The position numbers were made by a program, and so were the translations under genes. From Sipunculus nudus (lineage: Eukaryota; Annelida; Sipuncula; Golfingiida; Sipunculidae): DNA of 64,000 nt. The stretch is taken from contig CM049308.1 of the NCBI GenBank assembly GCA_026874595.1, positions 22,545,867 to 22,609,866 on the forward strand, given 5' to 3'. The first letter of the stretch is position 1, and every line of letters starts with the position of its first letter. The notes under the pieces were generated by a model. That model did not search any database. It was given only the letters and a program-made list of their open reading frames with translations, and was not told where the DNA came from. Shown piece after piece: positions 56,501 to 62,500 of this stretch.

Positions 56501-59500
56501 ATACTAAAAGCAGATTATCGTTTTATGTTCAGAATGCAAGAATTGTTGAACAAATATTACAATAATAAAAAATTATGATTGACATTAAAATTGTTGTGGT
56601 TTGATGTAAAGTAGGCTTGTATATCTTAACTATATTTGTTAGGATTAGTTGTTTTATACCTAGTTTTATGTTTGTCTAGAACCTTTGTATTTTTAGCTCA
56701 GCTGACTATTAGTCATCTGAGCTATAGTCGTGGTCCATTGTCCGTCGTCCGTCCGTCTGTCCGTCCGTCCGTCCGTCCGTCCGTAGATGTGGCACGTTTT
56801 GAAACCGTAAGACCTAGGAATCCGAAATTCAGCATAATGTTAGATGTCCCCAAGATCTCCTACCAAGCCGAAAACTGGGTCTTTGCGACTTCGTTCCTTT
56901 GAGAAATTAAGGAAAAACCTCAATTTTTTATTTAAATCCTATTTTAACACTTCAGGACTGCCTAATTTCAAAACCACTCATCTGTTTTTCCTCATATTAA
57001 CCATAAATATTCTTCTATATAGTTCCTATGTACATGCCAGAAATTAAGTCTGTTAAGTATAAATTCTTTAAGTTATGGGCCCAAACATAATGGACTTTTT
57101 AAAAAATCAGGAAAAATATTTACTCACTTAACATGAAAAATTTTGAAACTAGAGTCTATTTTCCCAAGTATATAACTATGTTTAATTAAGATTCAATTGT
57201 TTACCCAAAATTAGATCTGAATTTTGTAAATTTTTTAAGTAATAAGCATAAAAATAAAATCAGTACCTTAAATTTTGCCCAACTTTGACCATGGCACGTT
57301 TTTTTCCTGTAAGTACCATTGATTTAATTTTCACAGCATGTAAACATAAATATTTAATTTGTTTAAATCTGAAATTTGGAAGTAAAAGCTTGAAAATTAA
57401 GCTAGTTATTGATTTTTTTCTTGAGGCTCTATTGTAGTCATTTGCTTTGATTACAGATTACAGATGCAGGGTCCCACTCCAGGTCACTGGAAGTCAGCTA
57501 TGCCAGGGTTTCTGATTTGTTACAGTCACTGGGGGAGATCCCCTGCTGTGACAGGTGTACAGTTATTCTGATATCACCACCCCAATCCCACCCCCCCCCC
57601 CCCCCCCCCCGCAAACCCAACCCACCAAGTGTTATGCAGTCTTGTTATTGTTTTCACTGTATCTCCTTAATTGTAATGCTGTTTCCACTCTGATATGCAA
57701 AAACTTTCCTTAAAAAAGTAATTCAAGGTGTAATCCAGAAGATGCAATGTTGTGTAATGTAGCATTTTTAAAGAAATCATTTTTCTTTTAAATGATTTTA
57801 CCAATCATAATGGAACCCATCAGTATGCTTAAATTATGATAAAATATGAAGCACATTATGGATAAATAAAGACAAAATTCAAAATTGTGAAATCTAAATC
57901 AAGTATTTTTTTTAGACATTTATTGTTTTGCAGATTTAAAAGGTATATTTTTGTGGTAAAAAATAAATAAACATTTGTATGCATGATGTGGTGTTATCTG
58001 ACAAGATTGAGATTTATGATAATGCAGTTGAGAATTATGAATCAACTTTTATATTCAGATATATATGTTATATTGGAAATGTAAAGAAATATAAACTTAA
58101 ATAAAAAAAAAATTGATGTGATAAAAAATAAGGATTTGTTACAAACATTTGTTCATTATTTTCCTGCATCAGCAGAATTTGAGATCAGGCTTTGTTTGCC
58201 ATGTTTTTTGTTGTTAATTAGTTATATTTCAACTGTATACATTTCATAAAAAAAAAACATATTTAATAATTTATATTATACAAAAAAAAGATTTGATTGA
58301 ACAAATGTGTAAACTACTGAAATGTCAACAGTTAATCGAAAAGCCAGCTAATGATCATGGTAATTGTACAGATCATTTGTTCACAAACTGCTCACATGCT
58401 TCAGTTTCAACATTAGGAAACACATGGTCAGGTCACAAAATATTATTTGCAACAATTTCTTGCTCATCAATACAAACCAATCATATAAACCAACCATGGC
58501 CTTTATTACCTCTTCCTCTTACACTTTATCTCCATTTGATATTATTTTAGATTTTTACCTTCAAGGTTAACGTCAGCTGAGCACAGTGACCCATAGGTCC
58601 CTTGTTTTAATTCCAGTTATGGTCTGATCACTTTTTGATCAGTTGCATTGGTGTGATTTGTAAGGTGTTACATGTTACCTGAAGGGCCTTTTCTCCATGA
58701 TGAATGTTGCTCATGTGTTTGTGTGTGACCGTTACAGAGACTGAAGGCTCTTGATGATGGTTGGGAGGATACCCACAAAATGTGGGAGAAGAAATACCAG
58801 TTCCTCTCACAGAGCCTCAACTACCAGGTAATATTATTTTATACATTTAAGATATTCAGGTGTATTTAATTTTTCATCAAGTGTGAATTAATAACATTTT
58901 ATCATGTGTAAATTGTATCTTTTTAAATAACATGTACATGTAACATGAAGTTGTTGAAAAAATATTAACTAATCTCAAGATGGTTTTAGTACATTGTAAA
59001 ATATGTTATAATATATTGGATACTTATTTGAAAAACCCTTTAAATGTCTACCTGTATACATTTGCTCCCATTCAAAATGAGTATTTTTTGCTGAAGGTTA
59101 TACTTGTAAATGCACAAATGCATGCATTAAATTCAGCATTTGCATTATATTTACCCTCCTACTATGTATTTCAAATGAAGAGTCTTCATATATTTATCTA
59201 GATGTTCATGGTTCAGCAACACTCAGTATTATAAAATATGAGATTTTGTAAAACTAAACAACACAAAAATGTAAAAGTTGCTTCTCTTCTTGACCAAAGT
59301 AGCCAGATATTCTTCACCTTTTGTATAACCAATTTGGCGTTGGTGTAATATTTTGTAATTTTCTGATGTCAGATGTTCCTGCGTGATGCCAAGCAAGCTG
59401 AGGTCCTCCTCAGTCAACAAGACAACTTCCTGTCCAAGGAGGAAGTGCCTGTAAGCGGATTTTAAATATTCATTTTGATGTTTTCTGCTTGGTTCTCCTT

Positions 59501-62500
59501 CATCTAACACAGTGTCCATTTTCACGATTTTATAGCATCTGTTAAGTACTTGTTTCTTGAATGGCTGTTATCTTTGGAAAAGTTACCAACTTCTGAAAAA
59601 AGTGCACCTTGGCAATAGCTTGTCCAACAACCAGCTGAAAAAAGGTAGCTATAATATAATCAAATATGAATTGATAAGAAGAAAACCAACTTAATTCTGA
59701 TTGAAAGGTAAGACACGACAAGCACGAGATGTTCATACCCCAGTATGGTAACTGTATGCACCAGTTATTGTGCGTGCACTTGTATCATTGACTGATAGAG
59801 TAGTCGACTACTTTATGTACTGTGTGGTGTTGACAGTGTGTTCGGGTGCGTGTTAAATCTTGTGTCATTCAGTAACCCAATGTACTGTTAATGTATTTGG
59901 TCAGGTTTCTAATTGTCTTAGTTTTCTAATAGTTTGATTGTCAGTAACCAACTGAAGGCTCTCCATAATTCCATTTGAGACATGTAAATATGCATTGTAT
60001 ATTAAAATCTGAAACCTTCTCTTTTTAAACCTTCACCAAATTCTTTGACAATTGAAAAAAAATATGATTGTAAATAGGCCAATGATTCTTTGATGGAATT
60101 GCATTCTCAGTTTTATTTTGAAAAAAAAACTTTTATTTGAAGCTTTATATCTGATTTGTCAATGATAAAATCTACCTAAATTTATTTTGTAAAATTCCCA
60201 TTTTTTTTACCCAGTTAGCTATCCCAGTTTAGGCAACCCCTAACAGCTTACCCTGTTTTGTACTGTGAAAGTTTAATAAAAACTGTGTAGATGTGTCAAA
60301 GGTACCTTATTGTGTGTATATAAATGTTCTTTCACTGTTTCCTGTGCGTTTACACAGACCACCCCAGGCATGGATCGTCAGGTAAATATAGGTCAAGGTC
60401 ACTTATCAAGCTGACCCTCCAGACGCATGTTTGATGCCTTGTGTTTGTTGATGTGCTTGTCAAGAATTGTACCCAAAGGGAAAACCAAATCTAAACTAAA
60501 ATATATAAAAATGTTTCCCATTTTGCTTGTGTCTTGTCAGAACTGAGTGAGGCTAAATAAATATAATGGCTTTATTTTTGTACATAACTGACTTTTGTTT
60601 TCAGTTACATTAAAAATGAATTTGCGACGTGTGAATTATAATTTTATTTTCAATTTTTTTTTATTTTACAAAATGCATGGTTGTTACTAAATATGAGTAT
60701 CACAAAATATGGAAATGTTATATGAAATAGTCTAAATAGCACATGACTAACAAACTGATATGGGATTTATTAGTCCATGAATCGCAGTTTGTACATATAC
60801 TCCTAGTCTATTAATTATCAAAACTAGAAAGATTGCTTCCCAGTGTGGCATGGTCAAATATTAACTCAGAATGCCGCAGGTGAGAAGAGAGAAATGAACA
60901 TCTGCTAGTAATGCCTGCCACAAATAAACTAAAGCTGTAAAGATAACAGTGTGGGCATGTGTGAGTTTTCAAAGTCTGATGCAGATTGATTAGTTAGAGA
61001 GTGCATGTGTACAGATTTCATAGCAGCTCACAGCTGTATATGACATCTAGTATAATTAATCTTCTATTAACAAAAGACATCAGAGCAAGTTAAATGTCAT
61101 GGCCCTTACTTGTACAAACATCAGATTGTAATGAGTAGGAATAATTACTTGACCTCAAGCTGCGCCTTAGGACATGTATCCTAATCTCGTTTAGAAGCCA
61201 GCAAAGAGAGCCTTGATCATGGAATCAAATGGATTATTAGGGGTTATTTTGGGATACATTGACTTTGTATCATAATGCATGAATTACATTACAGCAATTA
61301 TGTTGGAAAATATTGTTAAATTTGAAAATAAAAGCCAACTATTAGTACTGCTTTTCTAAGTGGAAAATCATGAAGTGTTAAGAGATATATACAACTTGAA
61401 ATTTAGGTATATGTTTGGGGATAAAAGCATTTCTGTCTTGTTATAATGGTTGGCCATATTTGAGGTACAGTAATCTGTTAATCTTGATAACACTGAAGCA
61501 TGTTTGTCCATTAGCTGGATATTCCTGTTCCTCCAGTCCTGACCATTTGGACTTTGAAGAGAGAAAAAAATTGAAAAAGATGAGGGTAGAAGAGCTGAAT
61601 AACCGGTGTTGATATACAGAAAATATCTTACCTGAATCCCCTATTGCAAAATATATAAAACAATATTCTAACAATCTAATAGCAAATTTATACACATGTT
61701 CATATGAAAAAGTGAAATTAAATGATAGAAATTTTCTTTTCTTGGGCTCTTGTAATTGTTCCTTTCCTTGGAGTGACTGTTATAAAAGCTGCAATATGTG
61801 TCTTTTAATTAGTTAGCCTTTGTATTACTGTTAGGTAACCACTACATGAAGTCACGACCATCTTTTCCTCAGGTATTTTGTTAGATACAGTAGTGTTATA
61901 CTTCAATAAAAAAGGGTAGCTGGCAGTCCTGATGATTTGTTTTACAGAAAAGATGCATCTATTTAATACGTAAAGTACATTGCTGATTTTAAGTTGCTGT
62001 TTCAGCACACACTGGAGGCTGCTGATAACCAGATCAAGCAGCATGAACAGTTCATCACCACCATGGATGCCAACGACGAGAAGATCAACGCGGTGCTACA
62101 GTTCTCCGGTCGCCTGCTGGATGACAACCACTATGCTACAGAGAAGATCCAGCAGAAGGCTGACTTGATCAGCGAAAGGTCAGCTTCATCTCGGCTACAT
62201 TGCTGCCATTTTACTTGATGCTGAAATCATTACACTTTCTGCAACTGAAAAGTATTTTTCCTGTGTCAATATGATTCTACATTTTCCCCAAAAGTCATCT
62301 CAATATATAATTTTCTGATTCTTTGTGTGCAAATTTGGAACTGGGTGAGACCAAGGGATAATCCATAGAGACTGAGGGATAATCCATAGCAGAAGATACA
62401 AGCATATATTCTTAACAAAGTGTGATATTTTATCATCTCCATTTCTTGTATGTTGTTGAAAAGTATGAATATAATAAAAGGACTTGTTAAAATGTGTTAA

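Larger units (their letters stand above)
56695..58604 (+). mobile_element. GTCC-hairpin repeat family, copy 3 (about 1.9 kb, subfamily 1)
   Basis: Full-length counterpart of copy 1: hairpin with ATTAG in place of ATAAG at its loop, GTCC tract, shared middle, C run at about 57590-57610, endonuclease-like fragment, and an end reading GTCAGCTGAGCACAGTGACC then CCCTTG. GTCAGCTGAGC is the reverse complement of the first bases of the element (GCTCAGCTGAC). Confidence 0.9.
55929..58737. other. beta-spectrin intron 21
   Basis: 2.8 kb, phase 0; about 1.9 kb of it is repeat copy 3, which ends 133 bp before exon 22. Confidence 0.9.
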
